This document shows positions 1 to 13,113 of a stretch of 64,000 nucleotides of DNA, piece by piece. The stretch covers positions 1 through 64,000 of the forward strand of contig KN880478.1 in assembly GCA_000934385.1 (NCBI GenBank). The letters are read 5' to 3'. Position 1 is the first letter of the stretch. Each line of letters starts with the position of its first letter. The position numbers were made by a program, and so were the translations under genes. The notes beneath the pieces were generated by a model that ran no database searches, was not told the origin of the DNA, and saw only the letters and a program-made list of their open reading frames with translations. The DNA is from Cylindrobasidium torrendii FP15055 ss-10. Lineage: Eukaryota > Basidiomycota > Agaricomycetes > Agaricales > Physalacriaceae.

Positions 1-1435
1 CCTCACTGGGATGGGGACTTGCAACAAGCGGCTAGGGTACCCTCTTTGCACACCTGCACCCATAATGAGTGTTATATATGCTACAGAATATTTATCAACG
101 GCTTTGGGGACCTTAGTGCATACTAAATAGAACATAGGCTGTCCATCAAACTTGCCATTAGACAGCGCCTTGTTATAAGGCCTGCTAGACTTTCGTTTTC
201 CACCCTAAAATGTCTTACTGTTGATGATATTACACTTTTAATACTCTAGTTGACCGTAGGCAATCTCTAATGCGCAGTTTTTCTGTGTGGCGCGTTGCGT
301 GACGTGACCGAGGAACCCTAGAAACCGGGTTCCCGAATAGACTGTCCCTCGGATGTGGGGCATATATTGAAAATGTGTTCTACATATAATGACATGTATT
401 TATTGCTTTGCTAGCATACGCAGTTGGCAACTACTGGAGATAGTCATAATACATACTATCCCACGCCCAGGATTAGCAGCTTGTTAGCAATGAAATAGGA
501 AAGCGAGAGGTCACGCAGCGTGTTCGGGGTCAGCATTGCTTAAATAAGTACCTTGATCTGTTTTGTCTTGAGTCTGAGTCGACCCATCGAACCGCTCAAG
601 TCGGCCCGAGCCATTCCAGCATCGCGATCAGTGTGGTTCTTTACGCCCAAGTACCATGTACAGCCGAACGCTCGCATAGGAATGTCGTCCAAGCCTTAGT
701 AAGCCTTAGTATCACTCCACCGCACACATCTAAGGCTCTGCGCTCAGCCAGTATCCATCGCGACCATGCTCTAAGGTCCTGTCCTGGTCCTGTCTTGCTG
801 CGTAAAGAAGCCCTCGTAGTGCCGCGCTTGTCCACGAACAGCCAATGGAAGGTCATGCATTGGGGCATTGCTTGATTCAATGCATGGGCGCACTGCGAGC
901 TCTCGCAATGAAGGGATGAGAAGTCCGAGGATAAGCTGTGAGCGCTTGAGCTTCGAGCTATCGTGACGGATAAATGCGTAAAGACGCTAGACTGGTAGGG
1001 ATTTGGCTTATATATATTCCTACTCTTTATTTTGTTTCTGACGAGAGTTCGAAAAGGGAGAACACTCTGAAAGCAGATCACTACGACGTCAAACGTCGTA
1101 TTGGAAACCATATCCGCAGGAAACGTCCAAGCTCTCTTCCCCATTCCGTTCTCAAATTCATAGGATGCTATTGGTAGTGCACCGTGTCTGCGCAGTCAAC
1201 GCCCGATTCCTCGCTGATTTGTGCTGTGAAGTCCATGCTACGTGACGATTCACGTGTGCATACCAACCGCAAGGTCGAACAGAGTGGGTTGCGCGCAGTC
1301 GGCATAAGTCCCTCTCATGTAGATGTATAAAGGCAACGCTCGACATTACTCACTCCCCACCAATTTCCTTTCCTTCCTCTTCATCGTTCATTCTCACAAA
1401 GCCCTCATTCAGTCCGCGACTTTTGGCATTTGAAA
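1..1435. other. Left-end intergenic region and promoter of the dioxygenase
   Basis: I see no supportable gene here. Short open frames exist on both strands, but their translations have no recognisable motif and no splice structure. The last 110 bases are pyrimidine-rich and hold the TATA box of the next gene. Confidence 0.5.
1326..1333 (+). promoter_or_regulatory. TATA box of the dioxygenase gene
   Basis: TATAAAGG lies 103 bases before the ATG at 1436. A pyrimidine-rich stretch, typical of strongly expressed fungal genes, lies between them. Confidence 0.6.
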
Positions 1436-2831
1436 ATGGTCTTCATCGCACCTGTTCTTGCAGCCGCTTTGTCTGCAGCGTCGCTGGCGTCTGCCCACCC
1501 CCACTTTGCGCCCGGGGATCCCGCTATTGCGAAGCGCGCAGCCTTCCAGGCGACGGCGCGCCGCTCGCTCGCGGATTGCCAGGGAGAGCTCATGAAGAAG
1601 GATGGTGTCTATGAGCAGGGTATTGCGCGTCGCGAGGCATTCGCCAACATGGCTCGTGACCAGATGAACATCCGTACGCATTTCTTCTCCCTTTGTTGAG
1701 CTAGGGCTGATAACATCGTGTAGGTCGCGACAGCGTTGCATTCCGCAAGCGTGACTTGGTCGATGTACTTGCCACCAACCACCACTCGAACTTGACCGAT
1801 GTCACTCTGGAGACCGATCCGTCCACTCTCTTCAGCGGCAACAGCTCTTGTGTTCTCGCTCCAGAGACCACCGAGGGACCCTATTGCAAGTTCTGTCCAT
1901 AGTAACTTGGCATCTTGCTGACCTTGCTTAGACGTCGACGGCGAGTATGTCCGTTTCGATTTGCGCGAAGACCAAGAGGGCGGTGAGCATGTTTTGATGG
2001 CCGTGTTGATTATATTTCTGACAACATTTCAGTGCCACTGTATGTTGACTTCCAGCTCATCGATGTCAACACCTGCTTGCCTGTTCCGGACGTCTATGTC
2101 GACTACTGGCACTGTGAGCACCCTTGAAATGTTCCTTGTCTTGGCTAAATTTCAATGCAGGCAATGCGACTGGCGTGTACTCTGGAGTCATCGCCAGCAG
2201 CAATGGAAACTCTGCCGATGAGACCAACGTCGTGAGTTTGTTTACACACATCCTTTGACCTCGTCACTGACCATCATCTTAGAACGCGACCTGGCTCCGT
2301 GGACTTGCTCCCACCGACGAGAACGGTGTCGCTCAATGGCTCTCTATTTTCCCCGGTCACTACACCGGCCGTACAGCCCACATTCACGTCGCCGCGCACC
2401 AGAACGGAACTCTCTTCGACAACGGCACCTACGTCTCCGACACTGTCTCGCACGTTGGCCAGCTTTTCTTCGACCAGAGCACCATCACCGAAGTCGAGCT
2501 TCTTGCACCGTACAACACCAACACCCAGGAGCTCACCACCAACGAAGAGGATGGCATCATGGAGCAGGAGGCTGCTGACATCGACCCCGTCATGCAGTAT
2601 GTCTACCTTGGCGATTCGGCGGAGGATGGCTTTGTTATGTGGGCGGCGATGGGCATTGATACCTCTGTGTACAACGACATCAGCGCTGCGGCTTCGTACT
2701 ACGCTGAGGGTGGTGTTATGAACCCGGATAGCGGCATGGGTGGCGGACCAGGCGGACCCCCCGGTGGTGACATTCCCAGTGGCTCTGCTCCTCCCCCGTC
2801 CGCCTCAGCCTCTGCTACGGCTTCGGCTTAA
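1436..2831 (+). CDS. Secreted intradiol ring-cleavage dioxygenase
   Basis: Non-haem Fe(III) enzyme that opens catechol-type rings between the two hydroxyls; this extracellular fungal group is thought to act on lignin- or plant-derived aromatics. Six exons (1436-1673, 1724-1885, 1932-1982, 2033-2113, 2161-2231, 2283-2831) give 383 residues. Residues 1-20 form a signal peptide ending at Ala-His-Pro, followed by a short pro-region with a Lys-Arg pair. The core has GPYY near 131-134 and HYTGRTAHIH at 227-236, so the Fe ligands are Tyr133 or Tyr134, Tyr228, His234 and His236. The tail after about 350 is Gly/Pro then Ser/Ala-rich and probably disordered. The ATG at 1436 is chosen because it is the first in frame with the signal peptide. 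The second intron has a GC donor. Family call is secure; the natural substrate is unknown. Confidence 0.93.
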
Positions 2832-5508
2832 TTTCTTATGTTATTGTTATGATGAATGCACTCGTTATTAGAGGGATAAAGTTGTTGAAGTTTTAATTAG
2901 GATTGCATGGCTCACTACTTGAGTACTCTTGAGTACCAGCTTGGATGCTCGTGTTCAGATGATCCGTCGACGGCTCGCATTTTGACAGATAATTACTTGC
3001 ATCGTCAACACACCTTGAGCGCGACATCAACCACCCGAGGGTCTGTAGAGTGGGCAGATGTCAATGGCTGCTTTTGGAGGAGGGTGCACGCAGCCGACAC
3101 GGCGGGCTATACTACTATCCATTCCAGTTGGGATCCTCATGCTGACAGAATGTCAAAAACAAAACAAAAACGGTGGCGGTATGTAAGTCCATTACAAGGA
3201 CGGTGTTTGTTTGGATCCAACACTGAGCCCATATCGGGCGAATGTAAGTATTGGAAATATACGGACGCTGTCGACGCTCGAAGTTCGAACTCGTTGTTCG
3301 TACCATATGTACCTGATTCGCACCGTCTCCTCGTAAATATCACCGACTGGCATGTCACACTTTTCGCTGAAATGCCCCACAAAAGAAACCCTAGACCCAG
3401 ATAGAAAGGAGAGTATGAAATGCAACTCTGGATTCGCAGGAGCCCAATGGAGGATGTGGTCGTGTGAGACCAGTCACAAATCCAATTCACTTCCAAGCGG
3501 CTGGATCGGCCCGAACTCCCAACGCCACTCGCAACATCGAACACCACCTTCAGCGGTGGCTGGCCATAGTATCCCCATGAGCACCTGTACGGCTCACGAA
3601 ATGGTTGAAACCGGCCTATGGGTGAAGCCGAGATCCTCGGAGGCCAAGGCTCTTCTCGCAGTTAGAAAGATTGGATACTGTTCAACACGAAATTAGTGCA
3701 CCTCCTCATCCCCGTAGGCTAGCAGGTACCGGCATTTTCCCCACTCTCAGGCATCCCTGTAAGTTCGAGGATACTCTGTGTCAGCTTCTACGACCTCACA
3801 GCCTAAATGACAACGGAAACCGCCTGCACTAAGCAGCGTCTCAATCATCTGACCGAGTGTCGAGGAATCCGAAGTAAGAAGTAGTCCTTTTCGGTACGCT
3901 CACGCACGGATGAGTGATGGACAATACTAATCTCCAAGTCGTCAATGACAAATAGATGGAAAGTGTGGTGTCAATGTTGGGTCGGATTGCTCGGAAAACG
4001 CTCATAATGATTGGGTGCCACTAGATGAACAACTCCATTGAAGCACGCTCCAAGCTCTTCGCTGCACGACGAATATCTGCCTCGTGCGAGACACCGGCTG
4101 GATAGCACTGGTTGGATAGCAGAAGCCGTTGGTTCGGTTATCCCTGCTGTTCTGGTTGAACATTGATGGAACAATATCAGACAGAAGTCGACGGCTCGCT
4201 TCGCAGTGTGGGTTATTGCAGAGAGGGACTTCCTTGGGGTGGCGAAGTGTGTTCACCGCGTGCGGCGTACTTGACCACAACGGGATGAAGTGGTCTCAAC
4301 GGGCTTATACGCACCGCAAAGAAGCTTCTCCGCCACAAATCTGTGGAATAGCCGACCGTCGTACCACTGTATACACTACCCTTGCTCGAAGCAAGCAAGA
4401 CATATAGAAGTAGCAGTCGTCTGTATCCCGCAGAGTCTTCTCTCAGACCGTGTACATTCGGCTTTGTCAAAATGGCGGAACAAGTACACGAGAGATGCCC
4501 GAGCCATGCTAAGGACTTCCGAGGGTGCTCATGTGAGTGCCTATGGACCATAGACTGTATTCGACTTTGTGTACCCACCACACGCATTTGCAGCGGCGAT
4601 GAATAGAATAGATGGCTTCCAACAAGGGACGAATTAGCAGTTGCTCATGTGGGTGACTGTGGACGCTCTGTTATGATAAGCGACGTTATATTCTCGCTTG
4701 AATACCGTTCACAGCCGCACATTGCCGTGCCTCGTATCCCTTCTCTGGGCGCCTGACCGAGCCTTTCGTTAGTATGTGGTACAGACACAATAGAAACTCT
4801 TCACATCAAGGGCAACACGAAGTCATGTCCACCAAACAACATCTAATAGTTGCCCGACAAACGCGCTCATATAGCTCTGAAATTCCCACAAGCAGTTCGA
4901 GTGCTCGGCAATTAATGGTACACACAAGTCAATTCGGTACAGAGCAAAGTATTTACGATAAGTTAGCTCAGGGTTGGGTGATGGATACATGAATAAAGCA
5001 GAAATGAGCAGCAGTAAGTGACAAACATTCCTCCAGACTACACATAAACAGGCGCACGGCGGGCCTCCACCACCGCCGTGTGGCTGGCTACTCGGGCCAA
5101 CAAGGTCGTCCTTGAGACGGGCGCGCGGAGTGTTCGGGGTTCTGGGATCTGAATACGCGCAGATCCTTCGCATGTATGTACACGACGAGGCCAAGCCAGG
5201 TCATATAAATAGAGATGGATGGTGGTAGGGACAACAAACAAGGTATATAAGCCAATGGTTGGGAGGGTGGATGGTGTATGTACAAGAGGGAGGCAGCGTC
5301 AGAGACGAAGAGGGATGGATGGCTGTGCGGGGGATATGGCCGTAGCCGCGTCGTAGACAATGCACTTGACATTGGAGTGAATGAGAAATAAAAAATGCAC
5401 CGAAAGCAATGCGAATGATGGATGGATGAACATCGTGAATAGTCGTCACCGGAACAATGCAATGGAGCCGGACGATGAGAGCGAGCACCCTACGCGAACC
5501 TCTGCCAT
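2832..5508. other. Long intergenic region
   Basis: No gene can be supported. Several overlapping open frames of 60-165 codons occur on both strands, but none has a known motif or consistent splice structure. The right part, about 5200-5508, is probably the 3' untranslated region of the GATA factor gene on the minus strand. Confidence 0.45.
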
Positions 5509-8279
5509 CTAGTACCCGCGCATCTGCGTGTCGTAGTCACCCGACTGGGTGTACATTGACATGTTTGGCTTGGTGTCCTCGGGGAGCGACATCGGCGGAT
5601 GGAGGTAGGCCGAGAAGAAATTCTCCTCGTCGTGCATATGTGGCTGGGCCAGGTAGTCCATCGGCGAGTCGTCCGACTGAGGGAGCATGGGAGGGTGGAA
5701 CTGAGGCGAGTTGTTGTCGTTGAGCATCAGCGGCGGATGCCAGAACGTGGCATTGGCGTTGCCCCGGATGGCTGGGGTCGAGTTTGTGTTGTTGATGCTG
5801 GAGCTGCTGCCGTTGGAGAAGGCATTGCTGCTGAAGGGGAACTCGCTCAAGGATGAGCGGCGGGAATGCGAGGTGTTCGACGATGCACTTGAATAGCCCT
5901 CGAAGGAGCTGTAAGAAACAGCGGACGATGGCGGCTCCGAGGCGGAGTCGATGGACATGCGCCTGCGCTTGTTCTTTCGCTCCGAAAGACCGTGGTCGGA
6001 CTCGAACTCACCCGCCGCGAAGGGAAGCGGGTCTGCATGGGTGTTGATGAGCGACGCGATGGTGTCAGGGTGATACGGTCCAGGGAATTGGAAGCCAAAC
6101 ATTGAACTATAGAGGGGCGGCTCGGCACCCAGAGCACCCATGAGCTCGGACTGGGAAGAGTTGTAGTCGTGCTGCTCGTTGTTGAACTCGTAGCTCATCT
6201 GCGTCGTCGAGTCTGGGGCAAGCGTGGGAGAGGCTTCACGCGCAGGCGACGGAGACGTGCGACGGCTGACACCAGGGCTGGCGGATGGAGTGTCGCTCGA
6301 CGACGGCGGCTGTGCATTACTGTTGCGGCGGGCATCGTGCCTTGAGCGTTTCCGAATGACGTCCGACTTCATGGAAATGGGGCGCGCGGAGCCATGAAGC
6401 TTGTAGTACAGGCCACAGCTGCACGTCCCGTTAGAAATACTCATGTTGTGGGGGAAATGGGAGACTTACGCATTGCAGACGGTCTTGCCTTCGTCGTCCT
6501 TGCGCCAGAGCGGGGTGGTAGTTGTGTGGCAGTTGTAACATTGGGCTGCATGGGACAACGTTGAGTCGACACTGCGATCTGGGGTAAGCAAAGGGCGCAC
6601 CCATTACATCGACAGACTCTTGCCTTGGGGCTGACTGCGTGCGACCTTCTCCATGGCTGTTCCGCATGGTTTTCGGCCGAGGACGTTTGTGCTAAACAAA
6701 AGTCAGAAAATGGAGCCTCCGATCAGTCCGACGGACGCACCAATTTGCAGTAAAGACCGCAGGCATTGCAGTTGAGCTCGTCGTTGAGCCCGCGACGCCA
6801 GAGCGGGGTATGTGTGGCACCGCAGTTGGAGCACTCGGCCTTGACGCCGCCTGGGGCAGTGTTGTTGTTCGTGTTGGAAACCGCGCGCATGGCCTGGTTG
6901 GTGGCAGTAGCACTGGGGTTGCCCGAACGAGTGGTTGTGCCAGACGTGCGAACGGTAAGCTGCGGACGAGCGATGGGTGTGTTTGACCGCGCAAGCTGGT
7001 TGCCAAGGTAAGCATTGAGCTTGCTTGGGGCCACAGTCGTAGGGGTAGGCACGTCGGCGATAGGTGGCACTTTGTCCAGCGGGGACATGAAATCTGCGTC
7101 GCGGTCATCGTCGCTTTCGCTACTGCTGTCGTCTGACATGCCATTGCTATCCGACGAGCCGGAGGAAGATGACGAATCGGAAGAGGATGAGGCCGAGGCC
7201 GAAGGCTGCATTTGAGGTGGCGGAGCGTAGTGCTGCTGTTGCTGCATGGGTGCCTCCATGGATGGCGGAGAGACGGAACGTGAGTCGATGCTGTTCAACA
7301 GCTCGTCGAGCGGCAGCTCGATGGTGGGGCGCATGATACCGAAGTCGTGGTATGAATATCCGTCGTGACGGTGGTTGTTGTGGTGGCTGTAGTTCATCTG
7401 GGTCGTGAGCGTGGGTGTGGCATGCAGCATGGAATTCGGGCCGAAGTCGTCAGAGAAATCAGAGAGGAAGTTGGGAAGCCGGATGTTGCGAAACGGTGCT
7501 GGCGCTGGTTCTGGCGCCTCATCCACTGCCATGGCCTGGTCCTCGGCGCGATGGACCGGCCTTGGGCGCTTCGTGAACTCGGGAGAGGGCTTCAAATCGG
7601 GCTTGCGGACCGGCGCATTCACGGCGGGAAAGGGCTGGTCGACGCTGAAGGTGAACTGCATGCGGTTCATAGTCCCAGGCTGCGCATTCTGGGAAGCTTC
7701 ACGGTTGCGCTCCTTCTCTTCTGCGCGTTGCTTGAGGATATCGGTGGAGTGGGTACGTCGGTAATCTGGAGCCTCGAGTTCCTCGATACTCCTAAAGAAA
7801 ACGCATTAAGAACTGCTACAGGCTGCAATCGCAAGCGAATGGTAACACTCACCGGCCCTTCTCCTTGTCCAGCTTGTCACCCATGACCTTGGAGAGCTTC
7901 TTGAATTCGCGCTTGCTCTTTGCATTATCCGTGTCGACGATGAGGTTTTGCAGATGCCATAGTCGCCAACTTAGGTTCTCCAGGCGCTGGCCTTGTTCAA
8001 GGTAACTGGCGACCTTCGTGCAGACCTGGACGTCGTCAGCGCTGTTGCCCGCGCCTCCGTCACAGTAGGCCCTTATGGAGGCGCATACACACCTTCCAGG
8101 TCTTCGCCAGAGCCTCCGTGTCCTGGAGGTTGCTGAATGCAACGAAGCTCTTGTTACCCTTGAGGGCAAAAAAAGTATGTCAGACTTCCGCCGCCGACGG
8201 CGACGCCAGCCCGAGCGCGTGGTCATCGCCGAACACAAGGAAGACGCACCTTGAACTTGAGATTGAGGATATTGGGCAT
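5509..8279 (-). CDS. GATA-type transcription factor with two zinc fingers
   Basis: Nuclear DNA-binding regulator of the fungal GATA family, which controls nitrogen, iron or light responses. Seven exons (8279-8250, 8158-8093, 8025-7853, 7791-6741, 6691-6601, 6545-6470, 6418-5509) give 798 residues. The N-terminus holds the short helical block with RLENLSWRLW at about residue 43, the DUF1752-type region known from AreA-like GATA factors. A Ser/Asp-rich acidic stretch precedes the first finger, CSNCGATHTPLWRRG (about 414-440). About 30 residues later comes the second finger, CYNCHTTTTPLWRK (about 473-497), with a basic tail containing the AreA-like motif KSDVIRKRSR. The C-terminal 270 residues are Ser/Asn/Pro-rich. 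Introns 4, 5 and 6 cut the finger region. Iron regulators such as Urbs1/SreA also have two fingers but carry a Cys-rich block between them, absent here. A nitrogen role is therefore possible but unproven. Confidence 0.93.
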
Positions 8280-11200
8280 TTAGTCAAAAGCGACGTGTTG
8301 GAGGGAGGAGGAAAGCAAGGAACCGCGCTTCGGACTTGGCTGATATGTACAAGGGCAACTTCCTTTTTTGATCGTGTCACACACTTGCACCGGATTTGGC
8401 CTATTTGGGCACGTTGCAAAATCATTTATGCCCGGTTCACCTGCTCATACACCCCGGCTCCCCTTCTTTGCGGTCGGTGCACAGGCAGGTCAAGCAACAA
8501 GCGCTGTATATCTGCTGACCTGCCTCGACACCCACACGTGTATACTGCGTCGAGATTGCTCAGAGAACAATCAAACCTCAATTTTCTCTCTCTGAAAAAT
8601 GTAGGCAAAGCTGTCCTGCGACTCCTCGCTACGCGCCCTGTGCCCAGGTCTCAGCCTCTCTCCTCTTACTCCCCCAGACGTTCCATGGGATCGTGCGCCC
8701 GGCTGCAAACCTCGTAGACGCGGCTTTGCTTCCGCCGTCAAACATACAGCTGTATCATTGTCCGCATCCATATGCGTACGCTTTGCTTCCCATTTTAATC
8801 TCCCATTATATGCCCTCCATTCTCTCCTTTGTCCAAGGAATCCTCCAACCCCGGCTCGTACGTATGCGCTCTCTTTCATGCCAGACTCCGCCAATCTCCA
8901 CTCGTTTACCTACGCGCCCAGTCCCATTCCTGGTCCACTTCGGGCCTTTCATTATATGCCCATTGCCCTATCCACCCAGATTCATCAAACTCATGTGCCT
9001 TTTCGCCAATTCGGAGTCCAGGAATTTACTGCGACCCTGGTCACAGCTCGCCTCGAGGCAAGCTCTCTGGGGCCCTACTCCCCGGCCGAGGTCACAATAA
9101 TTAGCAGTAAATGGGTTCAGACTCCTTTCAGACGTTCCGAGCCGCCGAAAAGGTAAGTTGACTCACACGCATACCCGTGGGAGACCGCCCTGGGGCGCAT
9201 CATGCCTGATGGATCCCGACATCCTCTCTAACGCCCCCTGTACCGCACCAACGAGCCCAGGACGAGCCCGAACGATCGTTCCTCTACTCCCACAGTCTTT
9301 CCTTCTCACACTCGTCGCTCTGTCATGAAGTTCGTTAGACGCAGGGAACCATGGGTGGCTGACCCATGCACTATCACTTCCTCCTCGTCGCGCACGTCTT
9401 GATGGTGGTCCTGCGTTCGGATGGACACACTTTCTCTATCGATGGAGCCAAAGGTCTAGACACTGTCCATCCGATAAGCAGAAAAATCGGCGTTACCCGT
9501 GCGTTGTCTGTCCACCCAGGCGAATTTGCGGGCTTTCCAACAGAAGAGAATCGCAAAGCCCACACACTGACAGCCAGACCGGGCAAACATGGGCATACTT
9601 AGACGGCTTTGGGCTATAACAATGAGCCTACGTACTGAGTATTATCTTTGTAACACCAGAGTCGCAGTTTTGTCGCAGTATCCCAAGGATTCGGGGACGA
9701 GCAGAGGGGTAAAACGGGATGTTCAAGCGATTTTAGTCCCCAGCCACCATCATATACACACGAACTACCGGGCTATGTCCCATAGCGTAGGCCAAGCTAT
9801 CTACACCTCGCTTGCTTTCTAGGAATATCGCAAGCATCTCGCCCTGCTGTGCCGCCGAGGCTGAGTTCCAAAATTCTTGGAGGCCAGGGTCTGACTCGAA
9901 GCTCAGATGCCAGAGAGCGAGATGACAAACACCGAAAACAACCAGACTGACGATGTTTCCCTCGATGAGTATCTTCTCTCGATGCCGCCCATCCCAACGA
10001 TTCCATGGCGCCGAGCATGGCTCTAAATCCGAATATATGAGGTGTGGCGCATACTCGATTATTAAGCACACAAAAGCTCATTGTCTTTTCGGCGTCCCTG
10101 CTGGACCCACAACTGCGCGGCCCGAGCCTCATCTCATAGCATGCTCCGTGTATCGAACGTATCTACGGCAATCGGCGGGGCGTCGGGCACGCGCCCGGCG
10201 CGTGTTACGAGAGGAAAGACTCCTCCCCGCGGGCTGGAGGCACACAGACAATTGCGCGATTGCGGAAGGATCTGGAGATGAATAACACGAGGAGCCAGAG
10301 AGGATAGAGCAAACGAGAAAGAAGGCAGGATGCCCAAGGAGGACAGATATGTAGCGAATGGGGCGTGCACAGGACTGTACCCATCCCACCAATAATCGAC
10401 ACTCAGAAACTCAGAGAAGACATCCACAATCCAGATGGGATTTTCCGTCTTCGGAACATTCTATGACGCATACTTCACGATCCCTTCGCGCTTGGGGGAG
10501 GATTGTACACTCAGCGCCTCATTTTCCAGGAACTCACCACACTGCGCGGTGAGCGAAGCCTAAAGGATAATCATAATTAAAACCACTCAGACATTGCAGC
10601 GCGAGGCGCACCAGGGAGTTGCCGCACCTCATGTTTGTTATCCCCCAATATTCAAGTTTTACTCGAAGAAATTGAATATCCCATTCCACGCTTACTGTCA
10701 CAAGTGCCTCCGTCACGCTTTACGGCCCGAGATCCCGGAAGCCGCAAAACTGACATTGATTATGCTGGAGCTCATGCAGGACACGCCTCTGTTCCACTCC
10801 TCGGGGAGTCATGGGAGGCGGAAGGCGTATGAATGAAGCGACATCAGAGGAGGAAGGTGGCAAGCTCGTCATGAGGCCGCCGCCACCTCAGTATCAGGCG
10901 CGAAAAGAGCTCCACGCCATGTCTCTTCTTCGTATCTCGTTGGAATGGCCCAGACCTCTCATAAGTCTGCCCCAACAATGCATGAGGCAACATGAAGCTG
11001 GAGACAAGCGAAAGTTTCATTGGGAAGACGCAATGGTGTGCGAGAGTGCGCACGGGGGCGGGCAAAGCTATCCAAAGGAAGACACCCATTGACGACGAAG
11101 GTGTTCATATCCGTTAGCGCGGGGTCGAACCATGCTTGCGGTACAGTATGCGAGCATAATGTATTGTATGTGTCAGCTACTCTGATCCCATTGTCTGCAT

Positions 11201-13113
11201 CCCTTCCTCTACATACATACCAAGGGAGAGCAGCGTATGTAGAGCCGTAACTTATGAATGAAAGGGAACTCAGGGAGCATATCGACACTCTCTCCCAGCT
11301 TCTGATACAGCGCAAAGATGACGTCCTTCGCGCTCGTTGTCTGTGTCAATCTTACATGGGATTGTACCCAAGAACACGAATCGGTTGGCTTCCGAGCCCA
11401 ACCTAACAGAACGGTTAGGATGTGACAAGTCTAAAGACGGGAAGCAGGTACTCCTCTTACGGAGCACCGTTCTTCGCTAAGTATGAACATAATAAAGCCC
11501 TCTTTGCGAGGGATAGCTTCCTTCATCTCCACTTGTGGCACTCGAGGCGCGCTCCCGTACGTACTCATTCTTCGCATCCCCCCGTATGAGTCGGAACCCA
11601 CCCCGAAAAGGTCGTGTCTTTGAAAGGGCACACGTCAAACCGCTGGGGAGAACACTCCATGGTCCCCAGATGAGCTTGAGCGTCGAGGGCCCTTGAAAAT
11701 TCTGATGGTTGTATGGTCAGCGTGTGCAAATGGAGATGACGAGGCCTTGCTGTCCCATTCCATAGGACCTATCAGCCGCGCATAATGAACGGCTAGACCT
11801 CCACGGTAGAAATCACACACTAGCTCGAACATACAGTAGTGGACCTTCGGAGATTCCGTGAAGCTGCCTCGTGTCCACTTCAAGGCAGCTACGGACGAAT
11901 TTGAGCGAATGCAACTTCTCACAGGGACAAGAAAAGGACGTTGTGAAAGAGCATAGGGATTGGAATGTGACAAAGAGATGAACATGGTAATTATGGTCTC
12001 AAAGTTTGGGTATCAGCTTCCTGGAGTTCTTCTGCGTGGATGGGTTCGTTCTACATCAAGGAGAAGGGTACGAGGTGCGTACCAAATTTTGGCCGAGCAC
12101 GACCGCTGCATTCTGGTCCGAAATGGGGGCAGTGCGTGAGCGAATGGGCACAAAGAAATATGCGCACGGAAGATGTCCTTGTTTCCTCATGATTTCCGAG
12201 TTCGCGAAATGTGGCGGTCGCCTGCAAAAACCGATGTCGGAAAATCATTGCAGCGCGTTGCAAACGCTGGCCTAAGTTTGCAGCGGTGAGATAGGAAAGA
12301 CCCATACCCATGCACGAGTTAAATCGGATCATGCCCATAGTGAACCAATGAGATGAAAAATCGGCAGACTTAGCTCGTGAGTAAGAGAGCCTGCTGGATT
12401 CCTACGCTATAGACGTAGTTATTATTGCACATCAGGCCCTCAGGACACGTTGCCCTTGCAGATGCTGCACTCATCCATACATGCCGCACGAATAGTAGCG
12501 AGAAGCGATAAAACACAAGCACTTTGCACAGGCGTGCAGATGACGAAAAATGGATACTAGCGAGCCAGACCAATTCTTGCATCTCGCCGAGTCTTCAAGC
12601 TGCAAGCTTCGAGGGCATGCAATTCGGGGATGTGATGGTTCAGTATCAAGATCCGGCGACAGGCCCGAATGCCGATCTGATCATCTCTGGCTTTGTAGGA
12701 CCAATGTAGGATGCGCTTAGCCATCGCCTCGTCTCAAGGCATCCTCGAGCTTTTAGATTGGTAGCCCACACCGCAGCTATGCAGTCCTCGTCCATAATTG
12801 ACCAACTGTTGGTTCTGCGGAAGCACGGAAGGCCGTTCAGTAATTGAACAACCACCTCCTGGCGCGCCTCGAGCAAAACGCAGCACATTTTCTGCGTACA
12901 AAATGCTTCGAGGTAGTCCATAGGCAATTTCCGCCATTCATAGCATGGCCAGATGCGCCTAGCCGGTCACGCACACTCTCACGAATCACGATCACGTGCA
13001 TCCTGACTAAGACACTCCGGCATCACGGCATCACGGCAAATAGCCTGGCTAAATATTTGCAAAAACGTGCGATAGGGCAGATTCCCCTTTGCTCAAACTC
13101 TCATCACTACAGA
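8280..13113. other. Long region: GATA-factor promoter and unresolved DNA
   Basis: The first kilobase or so is pyrimidine-rich on the plus strand and is probably promoter and leader of the GATA gene. From about 9.7 to 12.9 kb there are many protein-like open segments on both strands, some bounded by canonical splice sites, but I could not join them into one convincing gene. A tentative two-exon model is listed separately. Confidence 0.4.
11565..11985 (-). CDS. Tentative two-exon small protein
   Basis: A low-confidence model. Exon 1 is 11985-11821 and exon 2 is 11768-11565, joined across a 52-nt intron with GTGTGT donor and GATAG acceptor. The spliced frame has an ATG and a stop and encodes 122 residues, including HLHLHTLTIQPSEFSRAL in exon 2. 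No family is recognised. The opposite strand is also partly open, so the strand is uncertain. It may be one piece of a larger or decayed gene extending to lower coordinates, where a segment at about 11402-11227 on the same strand is bounded by TTCTGTTAG and GTATGT. Confidence 0.22.

Noticed and set aside
2907..3700. Open frames of 114-165 codons on both strands
   Set aside because: They overlap each other, have no recognisable motif, mostly lack credible starts and show no splice structure.
8693..9156. Open frames upstream of the GATA factor
   Set aside because: Pyrimidine-rich promoter DNA opens several frames at once; the translations are low-complexity without motifs.
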